Below are positions 24,901-33,957 of a DNA stretch of 64,000 nucleotides, piece after piece. Positions within the stretch are counted from its first letter, which is position 1, and the number at the start of each line of letters is the position of its first letter. The DNA comes from Corticibacter populi (GTDB lineage: Bacteria; Pseudomonadota; Gammaproteobacteria; Burkholderiales; Burkholderiaceae_C), in NCBI RefSeq assembly GCF_004217315.1, contig NZ_SGWR01000001.1, positions 310,001 through 374,000 on the forward strand, in the 5' to 3' direction. The notes beneath the pieces were generated by a model. That model saw nothing but the letters and a program-made list of their open reading frames with translations. It was not told the DNA's origin and searched no databases. The translations under genes and the position numbers were made by a program.

Positions 24901-27847
24901 GCATCACGTCCAGGTTGTGCTCGATGACGATCAGCGAATGGCCGGCATCGAGCAACTTGCGCATCGCCCGCATCAACTTGGCGATGTCGTCGAAATGCAG
25001 GCCGGTGGTGGGTTCGTCGAACAGGAACAGCGTGCCCTTGCGCGCCAGCGTCTGGCGGCTCTTGCTGGCGTTCTTGGCTGCCTCGGCGAGGAAGCCGGCA
25101 AGCTTGAGGCGCTGCGCTTCGCCGCCGGAGAGCGTGGGCACGGGCTGGCCCAGGCGCAGGTATTCCAGGCCCACGTCGGCAATCGGCTGCAGGCTGCGGA
25201 CGACCTCGCGGTCCTGCGCAAAGATCTGCAGGGCCTGTAAGGCGGTGAGGTCCAGCACGTCGGCCACGTTGAAGGACTGGCCCTGGCGCTCGATGCGCAC
25301 TTCCAGGATTTCCGGCCGGTAGCGGCTGCCATTGCATTCGGGGCAGCGCAGGTACACATCGGAGAGGAACTGCATCTCCACGTGCTCGAAGCCGCTGCCG
25401 CCGCATACCGGGCAGCGCCCGTCGCCGCTGTTGAAGCTGAACTTGGCGCCGGTGTAGCCGCGTTGCTGCGCCAATGGCGCCTGTGCGAACAGGGTGCGGA
25501 TGGCATCCCACGCGCCCACGTAACTGGCGGGGTTGGAGCGCGCCGTCTTGCCGATGGGGGATTGGTCGACGAACACCGCATCGGCGATCTGCTCGGTGCC
25601 CAGCAGGGCGCGATAGGCACCGGGTGCCTCGGTGGCCTTGCCGAGCTGGCGCATCAGCGCCGGCGCCAGCACGTCCTGGATCAGCGTGGACTTGCCCGAG
25701 CCCGAGACGCCGGTGACGACCACCAGCCGCTCGAGCGGAAACTCCACGTCGATGTCCCGCAGGTTGTTGGCGCTGGCACCCTGCAGCAGCAGGCGCGGGG
25801 TGTTGGCCTTGACATCGCGGTGGGCCAGGTTGGTGATGTGCTTGCGCCCGCCCAGGTAGTCGCCGGTGAGGGTATGCGCGCGGCGCAGCGCGGCGGGCGT
25901 GCCGTCGAAGACGATCTGGCCGCCGCCGGCTCCCGGGCGCGGGCCCATGTCGATGATGCGGTCGGCCGCCAGCATCACGGCGGGGTCGTGTTCCACCACC
26001 ACCAGCGTGTTGCCGGCATCGCGCAGGCGCAGCATGGCCTGGTTGATGCGCTGCATGTCGCGCGGATGCAGGCCGATGCTGGGCTCGTCCAGCACGAACA
26101 AGGTGTTGACGAGGGAAGTACCCAGCGCCGTGGTGAGGTTGATGCGCTGGACCTCGCCACCCGATAGCGTGCGGCTTTGCCGGTCCAGCGTCAGGTAGCC
26201 GATGCCGACTTCGCCCAGAAAGCGCAGCCGGGTGCGTATTTCATCCAGCAGCATGCGCGTGGCCTGCGCCTCGGCGTCATCATCGGCCGCGGGTGGCTGC
26301 AGCAGGTCCATGAACTGCGCCAGGCGCGAGAGCGGCAGGCGCATCAGGTCGTGCAGGCACAGGCCCGGCAGGGCTTCGAGCTGAGTTTGCGTCCAGCCCA
26401 CGCCATGCGGGCGAAAGCGCTGCTCGGGCGGCAGCACCGCATCGGCAGCGGCCTTGCTGCCGATGCGCCAGAGCAGGCTCTCGGTCTGCAGGCGCGCGCC
26501 GCCGCAAGTGGGGCAGGTGGTGTAGCTGCGGTACTTGGAGAGCAGCACGCGGATGTGCATCTTGTACGCCTTGCTCTCCAGGTACTGGAAGAAGCGCGCA
26601 ATGCCGTACCACTGGCGGTTCCAGTTGCCCTTGTAGCCGGGTTCGCCATCGATCACCCAGTCCTTTTGGGCCTGTGTCAGGCGGCTCCAGGGGGTGTCGC
26701 GCGGAATGCCGTGGGTCTCGGCATGGCGCAGCAGGTCGTCCTGCGCCTCGCGCCAGGCGGGGGTCTGGATCGGCTTGATGGCACCCTGGCGCAGCGTCAG
26801 CTTCTCGTCGGGGACCACCAGGCCCCAGTCCACGCCGATCACGCGGCCGAAGCCGCGGCAGGCCTCGCAGGCGCCAGCGGGCGAGTTGAACGAGAACATC
26901 GAAGGCGTTGGCTCGTGGTAGCGGATGTCGCTGCCCGGGCTGTGCAAGCCTTGCGAGAAGGACAGCACCTCGGCAGTTTGCCCTTCGTCGTCAAGCACAT
27001 AGACCGACAGGCGCCCGTTGCCGCGCTTGAAAGCGACTTCCAGCGCCTCGATCACCCGCGCCGACTCGGCGCGGCCGAGGCGGAAGCGGTCGGCCACCAC
27101 GTCGAGCAGCTTGCGTTGCTCGGGGGCACTCTGTGCCCTGGTGCTTTTGGCGGTCTTGCCTGCCTTGGCTGTTTTTCCGCTCGCGGCGGCGGGAGCATCG
27201 ATCAGCCGCTCGGCCTGCACTTTGGTGAAGCCGCTGGAGGAGAGCCATTGTTGCATCTGCTCGTCGCTGGTGTTGGCGGGCAGTTCCACCGCGAAGGTGA
27301 TGACCAGGCGTGGGTCGCTCTGGCCTTCACCAACGCCAAAGCGCGCCTGCAGCGCGGCATGCACGCTTTGCGGCGTGTCGTGCTGCACGGGCAGGGCGTT
27401 TTCCTTGTCGAACAGCTGCGCGGTGCGGGCGAACAGCAGCTTCAGGTGGTCGTTGAGTTCCGTCATGGTGCCGACTGTGGAGCGCGAGTTGCGCACCGGA
27501 TTGGTCTGGTCGATGGCAATGGCGGGCGGCACGCCCTCGACCTTGTCCACCGCCGGCTTGTCCATGCGGTCAAGGAACTGGCGCGCATAGGCCGAGAAGG
27601 TCTCGACATAGCGACGCTGGCCCTCGGCATAGAGCGTGTCGAACACCAGCGACGATTTGCCGCTGCCGCTCGGACCGGTGACCACCGTCAACTCGCCGGT
27701 GCGGATGTCCACATCGAGGTTCTTCAGGTTGTGCTGGCGCGCACCGCGGATGCGGATGATGCCGTCCTGCCCGCCATCGGCTGGAGCCGTGGCAGTGGCT
27801 GTAGGGACGACAGGGACGAGCGGGGCTTTGGAGTCGGGGGCGTTCAT
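21983..27847 (-). CDS. uvrA: Double-length (tandem-fused) UvrA-like protein
   Basis: Protein of 1954 residues made of two complete UvrA units in one chain, about twice the ordinary UvrA length. Four Walker A motifs are seen: GPSGSGKSS near residue 60 and GVSGSGKST near 715, 1094 and 1634. Four LSGGE signatures lie near 562, 909, 1480 and 1834, and CxxC zinc modules occur in both halves (CPVCGGSGF near 812, CPACEGQG near 1745). UvrA loads UvrB on damaged DNA; fused double UvrAs occur in Burkholderiales beside a normal uvrA elsewhere in the genome. A Lys/Ala-rich insert ([14 protein letters not shown]) lies near residue 235. Whether it replaces or supplements the standard UvrA cannot be told from this window. 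Confidence 0.93.
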   Translation of the reverse strand: MNAPDSKAPLVPVVPTATATAPADGGQDGIIRIRGARQHNLKNLDVDIRTGELTVVTGPSGSGKSSLVFDTLYAEGQRRYVETFSAYARQFLDRMDKPAVDKVEGVPPAIAIDQTNPVRNSRSTVGTMTELNDHLKLLFARTAQLFDKENALPVQHDTPQSVHAALQARFGVGEGQSDPRLVITFAVELPANTSDEQMQQWLSSSGFTKVQAERLIDAPAAASGKTAKAGKTAKSTRAQSAPEQRKLLDVVADRFRLGRAESARVIEALEVAFKRGNGRLSVYVLDDEGQTAEVLSFSQGLHSPGSDIRYHEPTPSMFSFNSPAGACEACRGFGRVIGVDWGLVVPDEKLTLRQGAIKPIQTPAWREAQDDLLRHAETHGIPRDTPWSRLTQAQKDWVIDGEPGYKGNWNRQWYGIARFFQYLESKAYKMHIRVLLSKYRSYTTCPTCGGARLQTESLLWRIGSKAAADAVLPPEQRFRPHGVGWTQTQLEALPGLCLHDLMRLPLSRLAQFMDLLQPPAADDDAEAQATRMLLDEIRTRLRFLGEVGIGYLTLDRQSRTLSGGEVQRINLTTALGTSLVNTLFVLDEPSIGLHPRDMQRINQAMLRLRDAGNTLVVVEHDPAVMLAADRIIDMGPRPGAGGGQIVFDGTPAALRRAHTLTGDYLGGRKHITNLAHRDVKANTPRLLLQGASANNLRDIDVEFPLERLVVVTGVSGSGKSTLIQDVLAPALMRQLGKATEAPGAYRALLGTEQIADAVFVDQSPIGKTARSNPASYVGAWDAIRTLFAQAPLAQQRGYTGAKFSFNSGDGRCPVCGGSGFEHVEMQFLSDVYLRCPECNGSRYRPEILEVRIERQGQSFNVADVLDLTALQALQIFAQDREVVRSLQPIADVGLEYLRLGQPVPTLSGGEAQRLKLAGFLAEAAKNASKSRQTLARKGTLFLFDEPTTGLHFDDIAKLMRAMRKLLDAGHSLIVIEHNLDVMRAADWLIDLGPDAGDAGGAIVVQGSPEQVAGHETSYTAQALRDYAATMNPARTAIELEQELVEVREVIAEYQRPASPPPQEIAIVHAREHNLKNLSVNIPRGQFNVITGVSGSGKSTLAFDILFSEGQRRYLESLNAYARSIVQPASRPDVDAVHGIPPTVAIEQRLSRGGRKSTVGTATEIWHYLRLLYVKLGVQHCVHDDAAVQPQSPDTIVAHILRHYRGQHVGLLAPLVTDRKGIYTEIAEWARQRGHTHLRVDGSFVPTNPFPKLDRYKEHRIELPVFSLDVRPEHEALLREQVAKALEHGKGVLQVISGMDGLSEALEDDRPTLGIGRVETYSTLRACPVCHTSYPELDPRLFSYNSKHGWCPDCVGTGVALTREQRKALDDSAPQDDNRGRERSFEEPDAEGVGDAACPSCQGTRLNATARAVRFHEVAITELARLSVTDLRAWFDALALTGREAEVARDLIPEIRSRLQFLEQVGLGYLTLDRGAPTLSGGEAQRIRLAAQLGSNLQGVCYVLDEPTIGLHARDNQILLAALHDLAHKGNTLVVVEHDEDTIRHADHLIDVGPGAGVRGGTIVAEGRPEEVAHNPDSITGKYLRQAMRHPFQPRLPVSPGMPALTLKGAALHNLQGVDAWVPLGRLVAITGVSGSGKSTLARDVLLANVARVVGEQSTRAGREALAQSGVGAQLQHLKGLLGTEHIDRVLEVDQTPIGKTPRSCPATYIGFWDTVRKLFADTLEAKARGYSASRFSFNTGEGRCPACEGQGMRTIEMSFLPDVKVPCEVCHGARFNPETLSVTWRGKNIGEVLTMEVDDAVGFFSSMPTIAHPLQLLKDVGLGYLTLGQPSPTLSGGEAQRIKLVTELTKVRDDVTRRGNKQPHTLYVLDEPTVGLHMADVEKLIHVLHRLVNGGHSVIVIEHDLDVIAEADWIIDLGPEGGKNGGRIVAAGTPEDVVTKGTFTGQAIAPVLSR

Positions 27848-28401
27848 GGAAGGTTTTTTTGGCTGGGCGCGGCAGTGGAGGCCTGGAAGGTTCCCGGCGC
27901 TACCGACTCATATGGGGGCGGTGCAGGCAAGGGCAAGCGAAAGATTGTAGGACGCACCCATGCCGGCCGCGGCCATGGGGTTTATGGCGGAAAGGCGCGT
28001 GGCCAGCGAGCTGCATGGGCGCTCGATCAGTGACGTGTGCACAGGGTCATCGAGTTCGCTGGATTTGATGATGCACGGCCCTTCGGCGGTTTGCAGCAGC
28101 GCCTCGGGGCGTGCCGCCACCCAGCGGGATATCACCCGGCTGCAGCAGCTGTTCGGTCGCGGGGGGGAAGGGAGCCTGGGCCTCTTCGAGCGCTGTACTC
28201 ATGCTGGCCAGCGCATCAATCCATGGGCATGGGCCGAGGTCGCATGGCAGGTCGTGCGCGGCAAGGTCATGGAGCGGAGAGCGGCGTGAGCTTGAGGCCC
28301 GATGCCTGGCCGATGCGCCACATGCACATCACATCACATCACATAGGAGGCCAAGGCCACGGAGGGGGCGCCGCGCCCGACGCGAACCATGGTGGGTTGC
28401 G
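27848..28401. other. Gene-poor stretch upstream of uvrA
   Basis: No convincing gene was found. Short frames are present on both strands, including a plus-strand frame 27960-28289 of 109 codons, without a recognisable family or ribosome site. A run of seven G at 28161-28167 and four copies of the 5-mer CACAT at 28325-28344 are the only simple features. The uvrA promoter should lie at its left end. Confidence 0.5.
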
Positions 28402-28582
28402 AGATGCCGAGCTTTCTGGCTTATCGCGCCTGGCTTCCGCCGCACCACTTGCGCGTAACGAGGATGTTGCTGGCAAGTTCTCCAAGGCCGCCTTGGTCGC
28501 TTGCATGCGCAAGCTGCTGACCACCCTCAACGCCTTGGTCCGTTCCGGTATGTCCCGGGACATTTCGCTTCACCGCTCTTGA
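28402..28582 (+). pseudogene. IS110-family transposase remnant (C-terminal fragment, internally deleted)
   Basis: The plus-strand frame reads LRDAELSGLSRLASAAPLAR and then KAALVACMRKLLTTLNALVR, which match the C-terminal transposase_20 region of IS110/IS1111 transposases. The segment that normally separates these two blocks (GKR..IWGGRA..VR) is missing, so about 40 codons have been deleted in frame. There is no N-terminal DEDD domain and no start codon with a ribosome site. It marks an old insertion upstream of uvrA. Confidence 0.7.
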
Positions 28583-28598
28583 CTTTCAAGACGGTTAC

Positions 28599-29435
28599 TC
28601 AGAATTCCTCGTACACCGCCGGATCCTGATCGTTGATGCGGCCATCGGTGCGGGCCAGTCCGGCGATGGCGGCCATGTCCTCATCGCTCAGCGTGAAATC
28701 GAACACCGCCAGGTTGTCGCGCTGGCGCTGGTCAGAGTTGGCTTTGGGGATGGGCAGCACGCCTTGCTGTACTTCCCAGCGCAGGATGACCTGCCCCACG
28801 CTGCGGCTGATGCGCGCCGCGATCTGCACCAGCAGCGGCTCCTGCAGCACGCTGCTGGCACGGCCCAGCGGGCTCCAGGCCTGGGTCAGGATGCCGCGCT
28901 GCCGGTCGGCCTGCTGCTGTTCGAGCTGCGGGAAGTGCGGGTGCAGCTCGATCTGGTTGAGGCTGGGTGCGACGCCGGTTTCGGCGATCAGGCGGTCCAG
29001 GTGCTCGGGCAGGAAGTTGCACACGCCGATGGAGCGCACCAGCCCGCGCTGGCGTGCCTCGATCAGGGCGCGCCAGGCCTCGACGTACAGGCCCTGCTTG
29101 GGGTTGGGCCAGTGAATCAGGTACAGGTCGAAATAGTCCAGCCCGGTGCGGTAGAGCGACTCTTCGATGGTGGCAATGGCCTCGCCGTGACGCTGGTGGC
29201 GGCCCGGCAGCTTGGAGGCGACGCGCAATTGCTCGCGCGGCACGCCGCAGGAGCGCACGGCCCGGCCTACCGCGCCTTCGTTCTCGTAATTGAACGCCGA
29301 GTCGATCAGCCGATAGCCGTTGTGGATGGCTCGGATGATGGTCTCGACGCCTGCCGCGCCGTTGAGAGTGTAGGTGCCAAAGCCGATTGCCGGCACGGTG
29401 GTGCCGTCGTTGAGGGTATGGAGGGGGATGCTCAT
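28599..29435 (-). CDS. Aldo/keto reductase (diketogulonate reductase-like)
   Basis: NADPH-dependent aldo/keto reductase of 278 residues, AKR5-like. The tetrad is visible as Asp (RLIDSA), Tyr (FNYENE), Lys (VASKLPG) and His (LYLIHWPNPKQG). The end of the protein, PIPKANSDQRQRDNL, is the NADPH phosphate-binding segment. ATG 29435 follows the strong site AGGAAAGGAA. The frame continues far upstream across the divergent FUSC gene but without coding character. The natural substrate is not indicated; it is a different subgroup from the reductase at the left end of the window. Confidence 0.93.
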   Translation of the reverse strand: MSIPLHTLNDGTTVPAIGFGTYTLNGAAGVETIIRAIHNGYRLIDSAFNYENEGAVGRAVRSCGVPREQLRVASKLPGRHQRHGEAIATIEESLYRTGLDYFDLYLIHWPNPKQGLYVEAWRALIEARQRGLVRSIGVCNFLPEHLDRLIAETGVAPSLNQIELHPHFPQLEQQQADRQRGILTQAWSPLGRASSVLQEPLLVQIAARISRSVGQVILRWEVQQGVLPIPKANSDQRQRDNLAVFDFTLSDEDMAAIAGLARTDGRINDQDPAVYEEF

Positions 29436-29633
29436 GATGATTCCTTTCCTTTCAAGAATGCTGGCAACTGCCAAGCCGGTTGCTGCATGGCTCCAGTATT
29501 GCGCCATTGCGTGCGCAGGCCTGTAGGTCAAAGGTGTCAATGCGGCCGGCCGGCGCTGGATTGACTGGCCGATGGCGTTGATGATGCATCCTCGGAGTCT
29601 TTCGGCGGGGCTTCTTTCGGCTATCGTTCGGGG

Positions 29634-30719
29634 ATGCGATTCCAGTCCATTCCGTCCATTTCCAAGCTCCGATTCCGCAAGTGGCTGCCCACCTGGCAGC
29701 AGCGGGTGCGACTGGCCTTGCGCGACGCCGTTGGCTGCGCATTGGCCGCGGTGATCGCCTGGCAGTTCGCGGCCTTGCTGTGGGGCCATGCGCGGCCCAC
29801 CTTTGCTGCCGTCACGGCCGTGGTCTGCCTGGCGCCGGGCGTGCCCAGCCACCTCAAACAGACCTGGAGCCTGCTGCTGGGCTGCACGGTGGGCATTCTG
29901 GTGGGGGAGCTGGCCTGGCAGTTGCCGGAGCATCACCCAATGCTGAGGCTGGGGCTGATGGTGTTCGTGGCCTTGCTGCTGGGCTGCCTGTTCGGGCCCG
30001 CACCGGTGGTGCCGATCCAGTCGGGCATCTCCGTGCTGCTGGTGCTGGCAATGGGCCCGGCGGTGGCTGGCGAGGTGCGCCTGCTGGACGTGTTCACCGG
30101 TGCGGTGGTCGGGGTGTTCTTCAGCCAGGTGTTGTTCACATCGGATCCGCTCAGGGACATGTCCCGGGCGGCGGGACGGTTTCTCGGGCAGTTGGGCGAT
30201 GGTTTGCAGCATGCATTGCAGGCGGTGGCGGGCGGCCGGGCCACCGAGGCCGAGCGAGCACTGGGCGCAATCACCCGCGCGCATGAAGGGCTGGCGGCAT
30301 TGCAGACCGCGGTGGCGCAAGGGCAGTCGGCGGTCAAATGGTCGCTGCGTGGGCGACTGGATGCCGTTCGCGTGACGGCGGTGACACGTCGCTACGACCG
30401 GCATGCCGTGCGGCTTTATGCCGCCACGCTGCTGCTTGGTGAGAGTTTGGTGCGCACGCTCGGACACCAGAGCGGGGCCATGCCCGAGACATTGCGCCAG
30501 CGCTGTGAATGGCTGGTGCAGGCCCTGGCCGGCCTGGCGAAGGACGCGGATGTGATCGTGCTTGACCCCAGCGCGCGATTGCCCAGCCTGCCACAGGCGC
30601 ACGCGGGCGGGCCGATGGCGCCGGTGCCGGCATTGCCGCCGGAATGGCAACCGGTGGACGAATATTGCGAACAGGCCCGGCAGGCGCTGGTAGCGCTGCT
30701 GGGCTCGCGTGATGGCTGA
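29634..30719 (+). CDS. FUSC-family inner-membrane protein
   Basis: Fusaric acid resistance-like (FUSC) transporter of 361 residues. A basic N-terminus is followed by about six hydrophobic helices between residues 30 and 165, including WGHARPTFAAVTAVVCLAPG, the conserved aromatic-acid exporter loop. The second half (170-361) is a cytoplasmic alpha-helical domain. No AaeA/HlyD-type membrane fusion partner is adjacent, so it probably works alone or with a distant partner. It is divergent from the aldo/keto reductase and convergent with the mannitol enzyme gene. Confidence 0.88.
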   Translation: MRFQSIPSISKLRFRKWLPTWQQRVRLALRDAVGCALAAVIAWQFAALLWGHARPTFAAVTAVVCLAPGVPSHLKQTWSLLLGCTVGILVGELAWQLPEHHPMLRLGLMVFVALLLGCLFGPAPVVPIQSGISVLLVLAMGPAVAGEVRLLDVFTGAVVGVFFSQVLFTSDPLRDMSRAAGRFLGQLGDGLQHALQAVAGGRATEAERALGAITRAHEGLAALQTAVAQGQSAVKWSLRGRLDAVRVTAVTRRYDRHAVRLYAATLLLGESLVRTLGHQSGAMPETLRQRCEWLVQALAGLAKDADVIVLDPSARLPSLPQAHAGGPMAPVPALPPEWQPVDEYCEQARQALVALLGSRDG

Positions 30720-30730
30720 GAGCGGAAAGA

Positions 30731-30767
30731 GGAGCAGGCGGTCCGCTTGATGTAATCCACCTGCTCC
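30731..30767. terminator. Possible hairpin between convergent genes
   Basis: GGAGCAGG at 30731-30738 pairs with CCTGCTCC at 30760-30767 around a 21-base loop, in the gap between the convergent FUSC and mannitol-enzyme genes. No U-run follows on either strand. Confidence 0.3.
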
Positions 30768-30814
30768 GCCTTGCCCGCAGGCGATGGTTGATGGCCGGGC
30801 CGGCGGGCAGGTTG

Positions 30815-32977
30815 TCAGCTGCGCCGCAGCGGCCAGCTCCAGTGGGGTGAATCGGCCTGCAGCAGCTTGCCGAAGTGCCTGGAGATGCGCCGGATCAGTG
30901 CCATGTCACGCTCCGGCGACAGGCCCCGGTAGGGCTTACCGTGGTAGCTGCCCTGCCAGCACAGCAGTCGCGCAACCGACTCGCCCGCCTCGTAGCGGGC
31001 CTTGATCTGCTGGCTCTCCTTGTCCGATGGAGCGGCGCGGCGAATGGCATAAAGCAGGCCCAAAGCCACGCCATATTCCAGCATGGGTGTGGCGATGCCA
31101 TGCCGCTCGGCCAGCGCGATGCTGCCCATGATGCGCTCGCCCTGCTGGAGCTTGCGCAGCGGATCGCGCCCGACCCGCCGGCAGGGATCCTTGAACGAGG
31201 AACGGCAGCGCTGCAGGAAATTGTTCATGAAGCTGTTGACGTGTTCGGCCAGCTCAGGGGATTCCCGCACGATGGCGGGCTTGATCTCCTGGTTGACCAA
31301 CCGGCGCACCAGCGTGGCGACGCGCTCGTCCCCCATGCCCTGGGCGATGGTTTCATATCCCAGCAGGCTCGCATACCAGGCCAGGATGACATGGGTGCCG
31401 TTGAGCAGCTTGTTCTTGATGGTCTGGATCTGCGCGATGTCGTCGACCACCTTGAGCTGGCACAGCCGTCCCAGGATGTCCGGCCCCTTTTGCACATAGA
31501 GCGGCATGTCAGGCCCGCTGTGGAACAGCGCGACATTGACCTGGTTGATGGCAGTCGTCAGGTTCGAGAGGCGGCTCATCTTTTCGTAGAGCTGGGGCAG
31601 AGCGGTCTCGGTGGTGGCCGCCTTCTGGCCCAGCAGTTGCCGCACCGGCGGGCCGAGGTCGATGGTTTGCGCACCCGCGCTGCGCTCGAAATTGCCGAGG
31701 CTCGCGCGGATCAGCTTGAACACGGTCTCGCGCGGGATCTTGGTGACGATGCGGTTGACCACGGTCTCGACGAAGTCCACCTCCTTGAGCACGGCCCCTG
31801 CCGAGGATGCGCCGAGCTGCTCCGCAAGCGCTTCGGCGACGGCTTTGCGCACGAAATCCGCTCCACCGACCTTGTTGATCAGCACCAGCACCGCCAGCCG
31901 GCGGGGCTTGTCGCGCTGGCGTTGCGCCAGAGCGCGGCCGATCAGCGGCGCCTGCGAGCGGATGGCTGTCTCCGGCAGGCAGATGCCGATGATCTCCGCA
32001 TCGACATACATCTGGCAGATGGCCGCTTCATCGCCCGAATCGACGATCTCCACGTTCTCGATCGACTGGTCGAAGGCCACGTCCGGGTAGCGCACCCGGT
32101 ATTTGCCGAAGTGGTTGATGATGCCGCGGTAAAGCGCATTGCCGGTCACGCCGATGATCTTGCGCGGCCGCGCATAGCCATCCCAGTGGGAGAAGATCTG
32201 GCTGAGGTAGCCGCCGCCGATGGCGCCGAAGCCATGGATGCCGGCAATGCTGTGGTTCTGCGTGGGGGGGAAGGCGTCGCTCAGCCGAGGCAAGGGCAGG
32301 TGGGGGGTGACCTGCTGCAGATCCTGCAGAAAGCCAAGCATGCTGTCGTAGCCGGCAAAAGCCTTCTTGCGAATGGCCGCAGGGGGATGCTTGATGTCGA
32401 GCAGATAGATCGGCAGCCCGCCTGCAGCCACGGCAGCCTTGAGGCCATTGGCCGAATCCTCCAGGATCAGGCACTCCTCGGGCGCGCAGTTGATTTCGCT
32501 GGCAGCGGTCAGGAAGATCTCGGGGGCTGGCTTGCCGTGGATGACCTCGTCGCCACAGACCGTCGCATCGAAGTACTTGAGCACCTTCGCGCTGAGCAGG
32601 TATTCCTCGGCAATCGCGCGCCGGGTGGATGTTGCCAGTGCCAGCAAAACGCCGTTGCGCTTGAGGCGCTCGAGCACGTCGTAGAGCCCTTTCTTGACCG
32701 GAACGCCGTACTTGCGCACGTAGGCCAGTTCCAGTTCGTCAGCGCGCCGACGAATCGCCTGATAGGGGTAACGGGGACCGAAATGCTGCTGCGCCAGTTC
32801 CTGGGCCTTCTTGGCGCTCAGACCGAGTGAGCCATACAGCACCTCGTCGCTGATGCTCTGGCCGAAGAGTTGAAGGGATGCCTTGCGCAGCGTGCTGAAG
32901 CGCAGGCGCTCGGTGTCGAACATGGTGCCGTCCATGTCGAAGATGGCTGCTCGAATGTGCTTGTCTTTGAAAAACAA
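30815..32977 (-). CDS. mtlD: Bifunctional mannitol-1-phosphate phosphatase/dehydrogenase
   Basis: Fusion of a HAD-superfamily phosphatase (residues about 1-225) and a mannitol dehydrogenase-family enzyme (about 240-720). The phosphatase half shows nucleophile Asp14 in FDMDGTMFDTE, ALATSTRR, and the late acidic motif HGKPAPEIF/EDSANG. The dehydrogenase half starts with HGFGAIGGGYLSQI and contains the catalytic K-x-x-L-N-x-x-H pattern (KNKLLNGTH near 522). The same fusion is known in Acinetobacter baylyi, where it reduces fructose-6-phosphate and dephosphorylates the product to mannitol as a salt-stress osmolyte. A TTG at 32977 has AAAGGA five to six bases upstream and matches the family start; an ATG at 33052 would add 25 residues but has no ribosome site. 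Confidence 0.88.
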   Translation of the reverse strand: MFFKDKHIRAAIFDMDGTMFDTERLRFSTLRKASLQLFGQSISDEVLYGSLGLSAKKAQELAQQHFGPRYPYQAIRRRADELELAYVRKYGVPVKKGLYDVLERLKRNGVLLALATSTRRAIAEEYLLSAKVLKYFDATVCGDEVIHGKPAPEIFLTAASEINCAPEECLILEDSANGLKAAVAAGGLPIYLLDIKHPPAAIRKKAFAGYDSMLGFLQDLQQVTPHLPLPRLSDAFPPTQNHSIAGIHGFGAIGGGYLSQIFSHWDGYARPRKIIGVTGNALYRGIINHFGKYRVRYPDVAFDQSIENVEIVDSGDEAAICQMYVDAEIIGICLPETAIRSQAPLIGRALAQRQRDKPRRLAVLVLINKVGGADFVRKAVAEALAEQLGASSAGAVLKEVDFVETVVNRIVTKIPRETVFKLIRASLGNFERSAGAQTIDLGPPVRQLLGQKAATTETALPQLYEKMSRLSNLTTAINQVNVALFHSGPDMPLYVQKGPDILGRLCQLKVVDDIAQIQTIKNKLLNGTHVILAWYASLLGYETIAQGMGDERVATLVRRLVNQEIKPAIVRESPELAEHVNSFMNNFLQRCRSSFKDPCRRVGRDPLRKLQQGERIMGSIALAERHGIATPMLEYGVALGLLYAIRRAAPSDKESQQIKARYEAGESVARLLCWQGSYHGKPYRGLSPERDMALIRRISRHFGKLLQADSPHWSWPLRRS

Positions 32978-33353
32978 AACCGTCCTTTCTGTGGGCTGCT
33001 GTTTCTGGCGCCGCAGGCAGCGGAGACCAGGACTCTTAGGGGACTCATCCATAAGCGCCGGGAAAGAACGAGGCTCGTCAAGACGACGACTACGGCAACC
33101 GTGCCAATGAATGAGTCACACGACAGGACAATAGCCAGCAAGAACCATGCCGCAATGGGCGTGCTGCCAGATTGCCCTGCCAGTATTCGGACATGCTAAA
33201 CGACGTTGGTGACATGCTGCTCAGGTTGCTTTGCGGTCAATGTGCATAAGCGTTGCTGGTATACAAGGTACTGAGGCTCGTGCGATTGTCGAAGGCTCAT
33301 GTGGGCCGGACCTCCCGGAGCGAGGCCCGGCAGCCAGTGAGCAGACGGACTGG
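32978..33353. other. Intergenic region between mtlD and pilE
   Basis: The 376-base gap must contain the mtlD promoter, but no clear -35/-10 pair stands out. Its right end carries a hairpin at 33305-33331 (ten-base stem with one G-U-type mismatch, seven-base loop) that may stop the pil operon transcript, though no U-run follows. No gene is recognised. Confidence 0.45.
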
Positions 33354-33800
33354 TCAACGCCAGCAATCGGAAGCGCTGCGCGTGCCGCCAGCCATCCCTT
33401 TGACGCCACTGGCATCGAGCGTGAAGTCACCGCATTTCTTGTCGCCCGCCTGTGCGCCGGCGCGCGTGGCTTTCAACTTGTAATTGGTGCTGGTTCCGCT
33501 GTCGTCGGAGAGCGTGTAGTACCCATTTTCGCTCGTGAGCGGCATGTTCAGCTTGCTCAAGTCTGTCGCATAGACACCATTCTGTGCGCGAAAGCGTTCC
33601 TGCCGGGCTGCGGCGTCATGCAACAGAGACTGGCCTTCAACCCGGCGTGAGCGATAGACGTATTCCTGATAGTTGGGGTATGCGATCGCGGCAAGGATGC
33701 CGACGATGGCAACCGTAATCATCAGCTCGATCAGCGTAAAGCCGATTTGCCGATTGCGATGATGCGGGAAGAAGCGTTGGAACGAGGGCATTTCTGACAT
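33354..33800 (-). CDS. pilE: Type IV pilus minor pilin, PilE-like
   Basis: Prepilin of about 148 residues. The class III signal [11 protein letters not shown] is visible: cleavage by PilD before Phe, the conserved Glu at +5, then the hydrophobic helix [19 protein letters not shown]. Two cysteines near the C-terminus (CGDF and SDCW) would form the D-loop disulfide. It is the last gene of the minor pilin operon, 157 bases after pilY1. The exact start (ATG 33800 or 33791, or a TTG at 33818) is uncertain because no strong ribosome site is present. Confidence 0.88.
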   Translation of the reverse strand: MSEMPSFQRFFPHHRNRQIGFTLIELMITVAIVGILAAIAYPNYQEYVYRSRRVEGQSLLHDAAARQERFRAQNGVYATDLSKLNMPLTSENGYYTLSDDSGTSTNYKLKATRAGAQAGDKKCGDFTLDASGVKGMAGGTRSASDCWR

Positions 33801-33957
33801 CCATGAAAGAGTGAACAAGCAGCCCCACTCATGGGCATTGGCGGAGTATGGGTGACGTCACGGGCAATGCCGACGTGTACAGCTGTTGTACACAAGCTCC
33901 GGTGATCGACATGCGGGCGGCAGCCAGCATGCCGATCCATTCCCCGAAAACACTGAC

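Noticed and set aside
26177-28033. Open frame of 618 codons on the plus strand within uvrA
   Set aside because: Antisense shadow of the UvrA reading frame; no protein motif.
27960-28289. 109-codon plus-strand frame upstream of uvrA
   Set aside because: No ribosome site, no recognisable family and low-complexity composition.
28325-28344. Four CACAT units as a possible CRISPR or regulatory repeat
   Set aside because: Units of five bases without spacers are simple-sequence DNA; no CRISPR or cas gene is present.
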